Positions 18,066 through 25,608 of a stretch of DNA of 43,080 bases are shown one piece after another (positions within the stretch are counted from its first letter, which is position 1; each line of letters opens with the position of its first letter). A program made the position numbers and the translations under genes. This stretch comes from Gemmatimonadota bacterium. Its GTDB lineage: Bacteria > Gemmatimonadota > Gemmatimonadetes > Longimicrobiales > RSA9. The stretch spans positions 1 through 43,080 of the forward strand of contig JADGQX010000008.1 of assembly GCA_017881445.1 (NCBI GenBank), in the 5' to 3' direction. A model generated the notes under the pieces. It worked only from the letters and a program-made list of their open reading frames with translations, was not told where the DNA came from and ran no database searches.

Positions 18066-18679
18066 AACGAGTGGCGAAGGCAGTCGGCCGGGTGGCGCTG
18101 AGCCTTGAAGGAGAGCGGCGACGGTGGGTCGTGAGACGATCAGGCTTACGGTGCTCAGGCGTGATGTTCCTCTGTCTCCTTGGTCCCAGCCACGTTGGCG
18201 CACAAGGCGTTGGCGGAGACTCCATTGCTCACATCCAGGTGATGGCCATCCGCGCCCTGGGCGTTCCAATGCGCTCAGTGACATGCGTGGGTGTTTCCAC
18301 AACCGGGGACGAGGATCCCCGACGCGCCGCCGACCCGGATTCGGTGCTTCTCTCGAAGCTAGGGTGGCTACCCGGATTATTGCCGAACTCCGCTTGCGTG
18401 TTTGTATCGGGCGAGGCGCACCAGGCGGTTTTCAGCCGCGTTAGTCATAAGCCAGGCGTGCTTGTGACCGTCACTGTCCCGGTTTGGTATTCGAGTTCGA
18501 CCGAGTGGGTGGTTGACGTGCAGTACTATGTCGGAGGACTGTTCGCCATGGGAAAACGCTGCACGCTGAAACGTGCACCTGACGATGCCAGGATGTCCTG
18601 CCCCCGGCAGGTGGATCTCCTGACTATCGTACCGAATCACCTACGTCGTCTAACCCTGTCGTATTCACGAGCGGCGTAG
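18062..18679 (+). CDS. Secreted protein of unknown function
   Basis: A 205-residue frame starting in an ATGA overlap with the mannosidase. A signal-peptide-like segment (SGVMFLCLLGPSHVGA) lies at residues about 33-48, so GTG 18131, which would put it at the N-terminus, is a plausible alternative start. The mature part has scattered cysteines and beta-rich stretches (VLVTVTVPVWYSSSTEW) but no family I recognise. From about 18.13 kb the base composition is less GC-rich than in the mannosidase, marking the edge of the compositional anomaly that continues to 21.9 kb. Confidence 0.55.
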   Translation: MKRVAKAVGRVALSLEGERRRWVVRRSGLRCSGVMFLCLLGPSHVGAQGVGGDSIAHIQVMAIRALGVPMRSVTCVGVSTTGDEDPRRAADPDSVLLSKLGWLPGLLPNSACVFVSGEAHQAVFSRVSHKPGVLVTVTVPVWYSSSTEWVVDVQYYVGGLFAMGKRCTLKRAPDDARMSCPRQVDLLTIVPNHLRRLTLSYSRAA

Positions 18680-19032
18680 CGGGAGGGTAGTGTAGGGGGA
18701 AAGCCACATGGCGCATCTGTCGTTGCGGCCGTAGGATATGGGTTGCGAGATCCAATCCAAACGACAGCGACGCCAAACACGCCATGGGTGAAGAACAAGC
18801 TACGCTGTTTGCGCTGGGTTTCAACCGGTCGCTGCGGGTGGAAATCGTTCGCTTTGTTCGTCGTTTGTTTCGGCCGTCAATATGACCGCCAAATCGTTCC
18901 CATCGTCGGGAAGCCGGTTCACCTTACGCCGTGAGCTAATCCGTTTATATGGGGCGTAACCCTACGGCGGATAACAGATGCCTCCGCTCACAGCCTGGCC
19001 GGTTCAGTAATCCCGTTGTAGTGGCGCGCGAG
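18680..19032. other. Intergenic region at edge of low-GC insert, 353 bp
   Basis: The stretch lacks an intact gene and is clearly poorer in GC than the flanks. It contains the transposase-like N-terminal scrap at 18784-18885. No terminator with a T-run was seen, though two genes converge here. Confidence 0.6.
18784..18885 (+). pseudogene. Possible IS1380-family transposase N-terminal remnant
   Basis: A 33-codon frame reads MGEEQATLFALGFNRSLRVE and then diverges to a stop at 18883. The LF-x-FNRS-x-RVE pattern is how I remember many IS1380-family transposases beginning, and here it breaks off straight after that signature. The rest of the transposase and its terminal repeats are absent. The identification rests on about 20 residues only. 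Confidence 0.4.
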
Positions 19033-20280
19033 TCAAACACCCCAGAGCCTTCCCGTTGCCATGGTCTCGTCCATTTCCGAATATTTTTTCAGCACTTCGG
19101 TGCGATACTCGGGCGAGATCGAAACGGCCTCTGCGGCAATCCGCTCGCAGTAGCCGCATGCCTGGCAGTTCGTGGAGGCGCAGTCACGGTTGCGAAAGCC
19201 GTCCAGAAAATCCTCCGGGATCTTCCGCGCCTCCACGCGGATCGGACACTCCGACAACGGCGAGAGCCAGCCTTGCAGGCGCGCCAGGTCGAGCATCGGT
19301 TTCATTCGAAGCGGATTCACCTGCCGCGGTTTCCAGAAGTGACGCAGACTCCAGAGCGATTCCTTGCGGACGGGTTGCTTGAAGCCATACGACAGCAGCA
19401 GTTCCGCCAGATTGCCATCGAACCGCCGCTCGCTATAGGCTTTGACCCGCCGTAGCAGTTCCGCCGACGGAATCCCCCGTTCGAGCAGCTTGAAGGTCGT
19501 ATACCCCATCGCTTCATAGACGGCGAGGTCCTCCGGCCGGATCCAAGCTGACTTGATGAACTGCGACGGATCAGTCAGGCGTGTCCGCGAGCAACGCAGG
19601 AAGCAGTAGTCGATGAAGAGCGTGCTGGTGTCGTCAGATGCATGGGCGAAACCGTTCTGATGATAACTTTGCATCGGACAGTTCATCAGGCAGACGTGGT
19701 TTGCGATCAGTTCCAGATCGCAACGGACCGCTTTGCGGATGGCCGCCAAGCGGCGAAAGTTCCGGTTGATCGAGAAGCTCTCCAGCACGATCGCATCCGC
19801 CCCGAGTTCTTCCCAAAAGCGGGCGCGCCGGGGGGTGTCCACCTGGGCGTAAATGCCGACCCTTACCTTGAACTCGGGAAAACGGCGTTTGACCAGTTCC
19901 AGCAGAAAAGGGGTGGAGACAGTGACCCGGCGCACGCCCAGTTCGCCGAGTTTGGTCAGCAGCGCCGTCACCCGTTTCTGCCAGGGGCGGGTCCATTCGC
20001 GGTTGCCGAAACAGGCGCCATTCAAAAGATAGTTGAAGGCGATGCCATGACGGTCGAGCACGCTTATATAGCTCTGCAGATCTTCTTCCGAAAGCGGTGT
20101 CGCCAGATAGCGAGGACGGCCGCTGCTGACACCGTCGTTGGGGAGCTTGCCGTAGACTTCATCAACCGGGTAGGCGGCGAGCGCGGGAATCAGTTCCGGA
20201 TCGTAGTTCGCTGCCAGTGAGAACTTGGTCGCTCGGGGTATGGCAGGCGCGTCGGCTGGATCGGAGCCGGTTGTTTTCAT
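19033..20280 (-). CDS. U32-peptidase-like Fe-S protein
   Basis: A 415-residue protein similar in layout to the U32 peptidase / UbiU-UbiV group: a barrel-like N-terminal half (FSLAANYDPEL ... VSTPFLLELVKRRFP ... RVGIYAQVDTPRRARFWEELGADAIVLE), then cysteine pairs HVCLMNCPMQ (C197, C201) and DYCFLRC (C226, C230). A C-terminal cluster C367-C372-C375-C378 could hold another Fe-S centre. Members act in tRNA/rRNA hydroxylation or O2-independent hydroxylation rather than as proven proteases, so the substrate is open. It lies 12 bp after the alpha/beta hydrolase gene and is the last of three genes in the less GC-rich insert. Confidence 0.75.
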   Translation of the reverse strand: MKTTGSDPADAPAIPRATKFSLAANYDPELIPALAAYPVDEVYGKLPNDGVSSGRPRYLATPLSEEDLQSYISVLDRHGIAFNYLLNGACFGNREWTRPWQKRVTALLTKLGELGVRRVTVSTPFLLELVKRRFPEFKVRVGIYAQVDTPRRARFWEELGADAIVLESFSINRNFRRLAAIRKAVRCDLELIANHVCLMNCPMQSYHQNGFAHASDDTSTLFIDYCFLRCSRTRLTDPSQFIKSAWIRPEDLAVYEAMGYTTFKLLERGIPSAELLRRVKAYSERRFDGNLAELLLSYGFKQPVRKESLWSLRHFWKPRQVNPLRMKPMLDLARLQGWLSPLSECPIRVEARKIPEDFLDGFRNRDCASTNCQACGYCERIAAEAVSISPEYRTEVLKKYSEMDETMATGRLWGV

Positions 20281-20292
20281 AAAAGAGCGACC

Positions 20293-21117
20293 TCAGGTCT
20301 TCAGGAATGCCAGCAGATCGGCGTTGAGCTTGTCCTTGTGCGTGGCGGCGAGGCCATGCGGTGCGCCCGCGTAAATCTTCAGGGTCGCGTTCCGCACCAG
20401 TTTTGAGGAGCGGAGAGCCGCAGCGCCGATCGGCACAATCTGGTCGTCGTCGCCGTGAACGATCAGCGTCGGCACGTCGAACTTTTTCAGGTCTTCGGTG
20501 AAATCCGTCTCGGAGAATGCCTTGATGCAGTCGAAGGTGTTCTTGTGACCGGCCTGCATTCCTTGGAGCCAGAACGAGTCGATCATGCCCTGCGAAACCT
20601 TGGCCCCGGGCCGGTTGGCTCCAAAGAACGGACCGCTCGCGAGATCCTTGTAGAACTGCGAGCGGTCGGCGCTGGAACCGAGGCGGATCGCGTCAAACTT
20701 CTCCATCGGCAAGCCGCCGGGATTGGCCGGCGTTTTCAACATCAGCGGCGGAACGGCGGCGATCAGCGCGGTCTTGGCCACCCGTTTCGTGCCGTGGCGG
20801 CCGATATAGCGGGCAACTTCGCCGCCGCCCGCGGAGAAGCCGATTAGGACGGCACGCTTCAGGTCGAGCGTTTCGATGAGCTCCGAGAGGTCGTCGGCGT
20901 AGGTGTCCATGTCATTGCCATTCCATGGCTGGCTCGACCGGCCATGGCCGCGGCGGTCATGGGCAATGCAGCGATAGCCGGCGGAGGCCAGGAACAGCAT
21001 TTGAGCCTCCCAGCTATCCGCATTGAGGGGCCAGCCGTGGCTGAACACCACCGGCTGCCCCGTGCCCCAGTCCTTGTAGTAGATCTGCGTTCCGTCTTTC
21101 GTCGTAATCGTGCTCAT
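20293..21117 (-). CDS. Non-heme chloroperoxidase-type alpha/beta hydrolase
   Basis: A 274-residue cytoplasmic hydrolase of the cofactor-free haloperoxidase/esterase group. The catalytic triad is visible: nucleophile S95 in IGFSAGGGE, an aspartate in [10 protein letters not shown] (about D225) and H254 in GAPHGL; the oxyanion segment is SHGWPL. Length and order match the family. The natural reaction is usually ester or lactone hydrolysis; perhydrolase activity is incidental. AAGGAAAAAC precedes the ATG. Codon use is less GC-extreme than in surrounding operons, suggesting transfer with its neighbours. Confidence 0.9.
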   Translation of the reverse strand: MSTITTKDGTQIYYKDWGTGQPVVFSHGWPLNADSWEAQMLFLASAGYRCIAHDRRGHGRSSQPWNGNDMDTYADDLSELIETLDLKRAVLIGFSAGGGEVARYIGRHGTKRVAKTALIAAVPPLMLKTPANPGGLPMEKFDAIRLGSSADRSQFYKDLASGPFFGANRPGAKVSQGMIDSFWLQGMQAGHKNTFDCIKAFSETDFTEDLKKFDVPTLIVHGDDDQIVPIGAAALRSSKLVRNATLKIYAGAPHGLAATHKDKLNADLLAFLKT

Positions 21118-21207
21118 TGTTTTTCCTTTTTTCGACGTGGGTCGTCGACCATTCCCATCATTCTAACGCTCCCGCTCACCTATCCACCCCATTGCGCCGT
21201 CGACTCC

Positions 21208-21798
21208 CTATTTTGTCGTTTCACCGTCGAAGTGCTCGTTGTCGGCCTCCGCGGCGGCGCGGGTATGGTGGATGACGCCATCCCGATGATTCGGCGGCGC
21301 ATAAATCGTATAGAGCTTCAGTGAAACACTGCCGGTATTGATGATGTTGTGATTCGTCCCAGCCGGGACGACCACCGCGAAGCCCGGTCGGATCGCCGTC
21401 CGCACGCCATCGAGCACCACCTCACCGGAGCCCTCCTCGACGCGGAAGAACTGGTCGAGCTTGTGGACTTCCGCCCCGATCTCTTCCTTGGGCTTTAGCG
21501 CCATGAGCACGAGCTGGCAATTTTCGGCCGTGTAAAGCACCCGACGAAAATCGTTATTCTTGACGGCGAGACTCTCGATATCCTGCACATATCCTTTCAT
21601 GGTGCCTCCGTGTTCGTTCATCGTTTGTTTCGGTTCCTTTATTTCCTGGGAGCGTTCCGCTGTTTTGTCCCCCGTCATGTTTTTCCCCTCCGCTGGCTCG
21701 GCGGATCGCGCTCCGACGGGGAACCAGATCACCAGGGCCAAGGCGAAACTGGAACGGATGAGGCTCGTATGCGTTTGTTGTTTCATGTCCGATTGCAT
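21208..21798 (-). CDS. Cupin-domain protein with N-terminal signal sequence
   Basis: The full 196-residue frame begins with a signal peptide (LIRSSFALALVIWFPVGARSA), then a polar linker, then a cupin barrel from MKGYVQDIES at residue 67. Metal ligands of the cupin are partly visible (EIGAEVHKLDQFFRVEEGSGEV and GTNHNIIN). An internal ATG at 21600, exactly where the cupin begins, is preceded by GGAGG, so a 130-residue cytoplasmic form may be made as well as, or instead of, the exported form. It heads the three-gene set. The function of this cupin group is not established. Confidence 0.8.
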   Translation of the reverse strand: MQSDMKQQTHTSLIRSSFALALVIWFPVGARSAEPAEGKNMTGDKTAERSQEIKEPKQTMNEHGGTMKGYVQDIESLAVKNNDFRRVLYTAENCQLVLMALKPKEEIGAEVHKLDQFFRVEEGSGEVVLDGVRTAIRPGFAVVVPAGTNHNIINTGSVSLKLYTIYAPPNHRDGVIHHTRAAAEADNEHFDGETTK

Positions 21799-21868
21799 TT
21801 CTCTTGCCGTTTTGGTTCGCGGTTGGCGTTCGACTGATCTAACGCCACGCCGGTTCCCGATGTCGCTA

Positions 21869-21900
21869 CCTCGGTGTCCTCCGTGTCCTCGGCGGTGAAA
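21869..21900 (-). repeat. TTTCACC...GAGGACAC dispersed repeat
   Basis: On the minus strand the 32 bases begin TTTCACCGCCGAGGACACGG and continue with GAGGACACCGAGG. About 26 of 31 positions match the segment at 38352-38382. Similar purine-rich phrases occur scattered through many environmental genomes; here it marks the right edge of the low-GC insert. Confidence 0.6.
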
Positions 21901-21930
21901 GATGTTGCCGTTGGAGGCGAGCGCAGCGCC

Positions 21931-21969
21931 AAAAAAAACGACCGCCGCCTGTGCAGCCAGGCGGCGGTC
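21931..21969 (-). terminator. Intrinsic terminator (minus strand)
   Basis: A perfect 12-bp stem (21940-21951 with 21958-21969, GACCGCCGCCTG) with a 6-nt loop is followed on the minus strand by eight T (21931-21938). It is about 400 bp after the DUF4015 stop, so it ends either that transcript or a separate RNA. Confidence 0.9.
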
Positions 21970-22366
21970 ATGGTAGGAAACCCCCGCTTGCGACGGGGAG
22001 GCAGGCCATCCAGTGGGATTACGAGGGCGGCGGTCCCCGCACGGGCTCGCCGCCCCGGTACCGGCAACCCTTGCGCAGCGCGAGCCGTGGCGGCGTCAGG
22101 GGTACCTTCGACCCCGGTCCGGGTTGGCGCCCGGCAGCGGGATCACGTCATGGACCGCGGCGAGCCGCGGCGGGCGTTCCGGCCTCACCCGTGCTTCCGG
22201 GGCTGCCCTGCCCCGGCGAGTGACGGCCCCAAGAACTCAAGCGCCGGCCACCGGCGGCCGGCGGCCGCCCGTGCGCGCGCAAAGGAGAAGCTCACACGAC
22301 CACCGCCACGGCAATCCGTCCTCGACAGCGTCGTCGACAGCCGCGCTGAGGAATGCAGCCTGCAAC

Positions 22367-23620
22367 TTATTGTCGGTGCCCGGCGGCGGGTGTAGGAGGA
22401 ACCTTTAATCTCGGGGAAGATTTGCCGGACGTGTCCGCCCGCGCGGCTGCCGGGGCTGCCGCCGGGACGTCCGGCTCGCCCGCGGGCCGCAGGGCGGCGA
22501 AGGTGAAGTTGCTGCCCGGGTTCCACAGGATCCACTCGCGGATGCCGGAGTCGTAGACCGCGCGGATCTGCTCGCGCACCTCGGCGGCGCCGTAGCGGGG
22601 CTTGCCCATGGTGAAGTCCTGCAGCCAGGGGCGGATGGCCGCGGGGTGCGGCACCTTGCTGCGGGAGAGCGCGTACTGCATGGCCGTGTGGACGGTGCGG
22701 TAGGGGTGCGCGTTGGGATGCTCCATGTCGTAGTCGCCGCGGTAGAAGTGCGACGGGTAGACCATGGGGAGCAGCACATCGGCCACGTCCACCAGGCGCT
22801 CCCACTTCTGGCCGATGCCCATGTCGTCGTCGGCCGAGACCGTGGCGCCGAAGACGTCGGCGGTGATGGGCACGCCGTAGGGTGCGAGCTGGGCCTTGGA
22901 GTACTGGATGAACTCGCGGATCGCGTCCATGCGGCTGCGCCCGCGGGCGTCGGAGAAGAGCTGCGTCGCCCGCAGGTTCGGCACCACGTCGGGGAAGCGC
23001 ACGTAGTCCCACTGGACCTCGCCGAAGCCCAGCTCGAGCGCCTCCCGGGCAATGGCGATGTTGTAGTCCCAGACCTCGCGGTTGTACGCGTCCACCCAGA
23101 AGAGCCCGTCGCTGTCGCGCCAGAGGGAGCCGTCCTTGCGCCGGATCGCCCAGGCCGTCTTCGCCCGGGCCAGCGTCGTGTCCTTGAAGCAGACGATGCG
23201 GGCAATGGGATAGACGCCGTGCGCCTTCAGCTGGGCCAGCACCCCGCGGATGTCGCGGATGTAGTCGCGGTCGGCGCCCACCTGGCGCACCAGCGGCAGG
23301 CCGCTGCGGTAGCTGACCAGCCCGCCCTCCTTCACATCGATCACGAAGGTATTGATCTCGGTGCGGTCGGCCACGCCCAGCAGCTTCGCCAGCTTGCGCG
23401 GCGAGCCGGCGGCCCAGGCGTTGAGGTACAGTCCCCGCACCTGCGCGGGCTTGGGCACGTGCAGCGCCGCATTGCGCTCGCGGGGCGAGCCCTGCGCCCC
23501 CAGGGCACCCGCGCCGGTCCCGGCCAGGGCGAGCAGCAGCAGCGCCGCCCGTTGCAACCGGCGCGCGCCGGCCGGGACGCCGGCGTCGCAGGTGAGCCGC
23601 CGGCGGCGGAAGTGGATCAT
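22367..23620 (-). CDS. DUF4015 putative glycoside hydrolase, secreted
   Basis: A 417-residue protein with a signal peptide (RAALLLLALAGTGAGALGA) and a TIM-barrel of the DUF4015 (putative glycosyl hydrolase) family. Typical segments are VRGLYLNAWAAGS, INTFVIDVKEGGLVSY, IARIVCFKD, GFGEVQWDYVRFP and DVLLPMVYPSHF; the acidic residues in QWDYVRFPD and DVFGATVSADDD are likely catalytic. The start at 23620 has AGAGGA at good spacing and begins just before the signal. It follows the CysO-MoeB fusion by 16 bp. The polymer cleaved is unknown; action on cell-wall or capsule glycans is a guess. Confidence 0.85.
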   Translation of the reverse strand: MIHFRRRRLTCDAGVPAGARRLQRAALLLLALAGTGAGALGAQGSPRERNAALHVPKPAQVRGLYLNAWAAGSPRKLAKLLGVADRTEINTFVIDVKEGGLVSYRSGLPLVRQVGADRDYIRDIRGVLAQLKAHGVYPIARIVCFKDTTLARAKTAWAIRRKDGSLWRDSDGLFWVDAYNREVWDYNIAIAREALELGFGEVQWDYVRFPDVVPNLRATQLFSDARGRSRMDAIREFIQYSKAQLAPYGVPITADVFGATVSADDDMGIGQKWERLVDVADVLLPMVYPSHFYRGDYDMEHPNAHPYRTVHTAMQYALSRSKVPHPAAIRPWLQDFTMGKPRYGAAEVREQIRAVYDSGIREWILWNPGSNFTFAALRPAGEPDVPAAAPAAARADTSGKSSPRLKVPPTPAAGHRQ

Positions 23621-23636
23621 CGTTGGTCCTCTTGCG

Positions 23637-25100
23637 TCAGTAGCGCGGTAGCGAGGGATCGACGTCGTTGCTCCAGGCGGCGATGCCGCCGCGCAGGTGC
23701 GAGATCTTCCCCAGCCCGGCGCCGCGCAGCGCTTCCAGGGCGCGGCCGCTGCGTCCGCCGGTGTGGCAGTAGAGCACGACCGGCCGGTCGCCGTCCAGCT
23801 CCGCCAGGTGCTCGCCCAGCTGGCCCAGGGGGAGCAGGCGCGCGCCATACGGCTCCAGGTTGGCAATGCGCCACTCGAAGGGCTCCCGGATGTCCACCAG
23901 GTCGATGGGCTCGCCCGCGTCCAGCAGCTGCTTCAGCTGGAGGGGCGTGAGCTCGGCCGGCAGGCCGGCGGTCGCGGCGGCAGCCGGGGCGACGACGTCG
24001 CCCGACGGCTCCGCTGCCGGGCGCAGCCCGCAGAAGTCCTCGTAATCGATGAGGGCCGTGATGCTGGGGTGCTCGCCACAGACGGGGCAGTCCGGGCTCT
24101 TGCGCAGCCGCAGCTCGCGGAACTTCAGCTCGAGCGCGTCGAAGAGCACCAGCCGGCCGAGCAGCGTCTCGCCCGCGCCCAGGATCAGCTTCATGGCCTC
24201 GAGCGCCTGCAGCGAGCCAATGATGCCCGGGAGCACGCCCAGCACGCCCCCCTCGGCGCAGCTGGGCACCAGTCCGGGCGGCGGCGGCTCGCGGAAGAGG
24301 CAGCGGTAGCAGGGGCCATGGCGCCCATCGAAGACCGAGACCTGCCCCTCGAAGCGCAGGATCGAGCCGTAGACGTACGGCTTGCCCAGCAGCACGCAGG
24401 CGTCGTTGACCAGGTAGCGGGTGGGGAAGTTGTCGGTGCCATCCACAACGATGTCGTAGCCGCCGATGACCTCCAGCGCATTGTCGCTGTCCAGCCGGAG
24501 ATCGTGACGCAGAATGCGCACGTGGGGGTTGAGGTCCTCCAGCCGGGCGGCGGCCGCGTCGGTCTTGCGCCGGCCCAGGTCCGACTCACCGTAGAGGATC
24601 TGGCGCTGCAGGTTGCTGGCGTCCACCTGGTCGAAGTCCACCAGCCCGATGGTGCCCACGCCCGCGGCGGCCAGGTAGAGCGCGACGGGCGAGCCCAGGC
24701 CGCCGGCGCCCACGATCAGCACCCGCGCCGCCTTGAGCCGGGCCTGTCCCTCGGGGCCGACTTCCGGCAGGGCGAGGTGGCGCGCGTAGCGGCCCAGCTC
24801 CGCGGGGCTCAGCGGCAGCGGCTCCTCCCCCCCGGCAATGCTCGGCACGATCACCAGTCGGTCTCCATCCCGGAGCGGCGTGCGCTCGCCCTCGAGCCAG
24901 CGCACGTCCTCCTCGTTCACGTACACGTTCACGAAGCTGCGCAGCCGGCCGTCGTCGGAGAAGAGGTGGCGACGCATGGGCGGAAACGTCGTCGCCAGCT
25001 CCTGCAGCGCCGCGGCGACGCTGCCCGCGGCGACCTCGACCTCCGTCCGACCGCCGGTATACCCGCGCAGCGGCGCCGGGATTCCCACTTTGACGCTCAC
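23637..25100 (-). CDS. CysO-type ubiquitin-like carrier + MoeB/ThiF E1 + rhodanese fusion
   Basis: One 487-residue protein with three modules. Residues 1-91 match the Mycobacterium sulfur carrier CysO closely (IP-x2-LR-x2-TGG, FVN-x-YVN-x-EDVR, DGD and the closing AGG). Residues about 97-345 are an E1-like adenylyltransferase: GAGGLGS nucleotide loop at 131, Zn cysteines C264/C267 and C338/C341, and C281 in SCAEGGVLG as likely thio-transfer residue. Residues about 385-487 are a rhodanese with active C445 in YCHTGGRS. In Mycobacterium CysO is separate and MoeZ (E1+rhodanese) thiocarboxylates its C-terminal glycine. Here Gly90-Gly91 is internal and must be exposed before it can be adenylated. 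The GTG start overlaps the JAMM stop (GTGA). A MoaD role for molybdopterin is the alternative, but the sequence is CysO-like. Confidence 0.9.
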   Translation of the reverse strand: MSVKVGIPAPLRGYTGGRTEVEVAAGSVAAALQELATTFPPMRRHLFSDDGRLRSFVNVYVNEEDVRWLEGERTPLRDGDRLVIVPSIAGGEEPLPLSPAELGRYARHLALPEVGPEGQARLKAARVLIVGAGGLGSPVALYLAAAGVGTIGLVDFDQVDASNLQRQILYGESDLGRRKTDAAAARLEDLNPHVRILRHDLRLDSDNALEVIGGYDIVVDGTDNFPTRYLVNDACVLLGKPYVYGSILRFEGQVSVFDGRHGPCYRCLFREPPPPGLVPSCAEGGVLGVLPGIIGSLQALEAMKLILGAGETLLGRLVLFDALELKFRELRLRKSPDCPVCGEHPSITALIDYEDFCGLRPAAEPSGDVVAPAAAATAGLPAELTPLQLKQLLDAGEPIDLVDIREPFEWRIANLEPYGARLLPLGQLGEHLAELDGDRPVVLYCHTGGRSGRALEALRGAGLGKISHLRGGIAAWSNDVDPSLPRY

Positions 25101-25582
25101 GTGGCGCCCTCCCCGCCCACGAGCTCCTCCTCCCCGAAGCCGGACCGGTCCTCCCGCAGGCACCAGGCGCGGGCCAGCCCCCGGCTCACGTCCACGATCA
25201 CGTACGTGTACCACGGCCACGCCCATTCCAGGTCCGTCGCCGACGGGACCGGTCCCGCCCCTGGATGGGAGTGGTAGAAGCCCACCACCTCCAGCCCCCG
25301 CAGCGCCGCCTCCGCCTCCGCGGCGCGGACGAGCGCGGGCGCGATGCGGTAGCGCGCGGGACTCGCATCCTCGTTGGGCAGCGCCAGCGCCCGCAGCACG
25401 CGCCGCTCGTCCGCGCCGGCGCCCTGGCCGATCAGCGCGCCGCAGCACTCGGCCGGCGCCGCGGCGCGTGCATGCTCCAGGATGGCGCCCAGCACCGGCT
25501 TCGGCAGGCGCACGCGGCGCGCTCCCGGCGCGGGCCCCGGGGCGGCACCGGTCGGCGCGGGAATCTGCGCACTTTCATCCAT
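25097..25582 (-). CDS. JAMM/M67 metallopeptidase (Mec-like)
   Basis: A 161-residue Zn peptidase of the JAB1/MPN group. The full JAMM set is there: E45 in AECCGALIG, then HSHPGAGPVPSATD with H104, H106, S114 and D117. Small bacterial members (Mec in Mycobacterium) release cysteine or peptides from CysO-type carriers after Gly-Gly. It directly precedes and overlaps the CysO-E1-rhodanese fusion, so the fusion is its obvious substrate. The start at 25582 has AGAGGTG at proper spacing; the first 20 residues are a Pro/Ala-rich leader without a membrane segment, so it is cytoplasmic. CysM, the third partner in Mycobacterium, is not in the window. Confidence 0.92.
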   Translation of the reverse strand: MDESAQIPAPTGAAPGPAPGARRVRLPKPVLGAILEHARAAAPAECCGALIGQGAGADERRVLRALALPNEDASPARYRIAPALVRAAEAEAALRGLEVVGFYHSHPGAGPVPSATDLEWAWPWYTYVIVDVSRGLARAWCLREDRSGFGEEELVGGEGAT

Positions 25583-25608
25583 GGCCGCACCTCTGTACGG
25601 AAGCCACG

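Larger units (their letters stand above)
21799..22366. other. Structured intergenic region, 568 bp
   Basis: Between the cupin start and the DUF4015 stop there is no convincing protein gene; open frames here lack domain logic and are explained by base composition. From about 21.94 to 22.26 kb many GC-rich hairpins succeed one another, for example CCGCGG-cga-GCCGCGG-type pairs near 22155-22170 and GGGGTACC-ttcga-CCCC near 22098-22115. The block ends, on the minus strand, in a strong intrinsic terminator. It could be a long 3' UTR or a free-standing small RNA. Confidence 0.55.

Noticed and set aside
21930-22366. Known structured RNAs (RNase P, tmRNA, SRP, TPP, cobalamin, c-di-AMP, c-di-GMP)
   Set aside because: Their invariant sequences, such as GAGGAAAGTCC for RNase P, were searched by eye on both strands and not found.
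25101-25448. N-terminal extension of the CysO-E1 fusion
   Set aside because: It is antiphase to the conserved JAMM gene; CysO homologs start at the chosen GTG.
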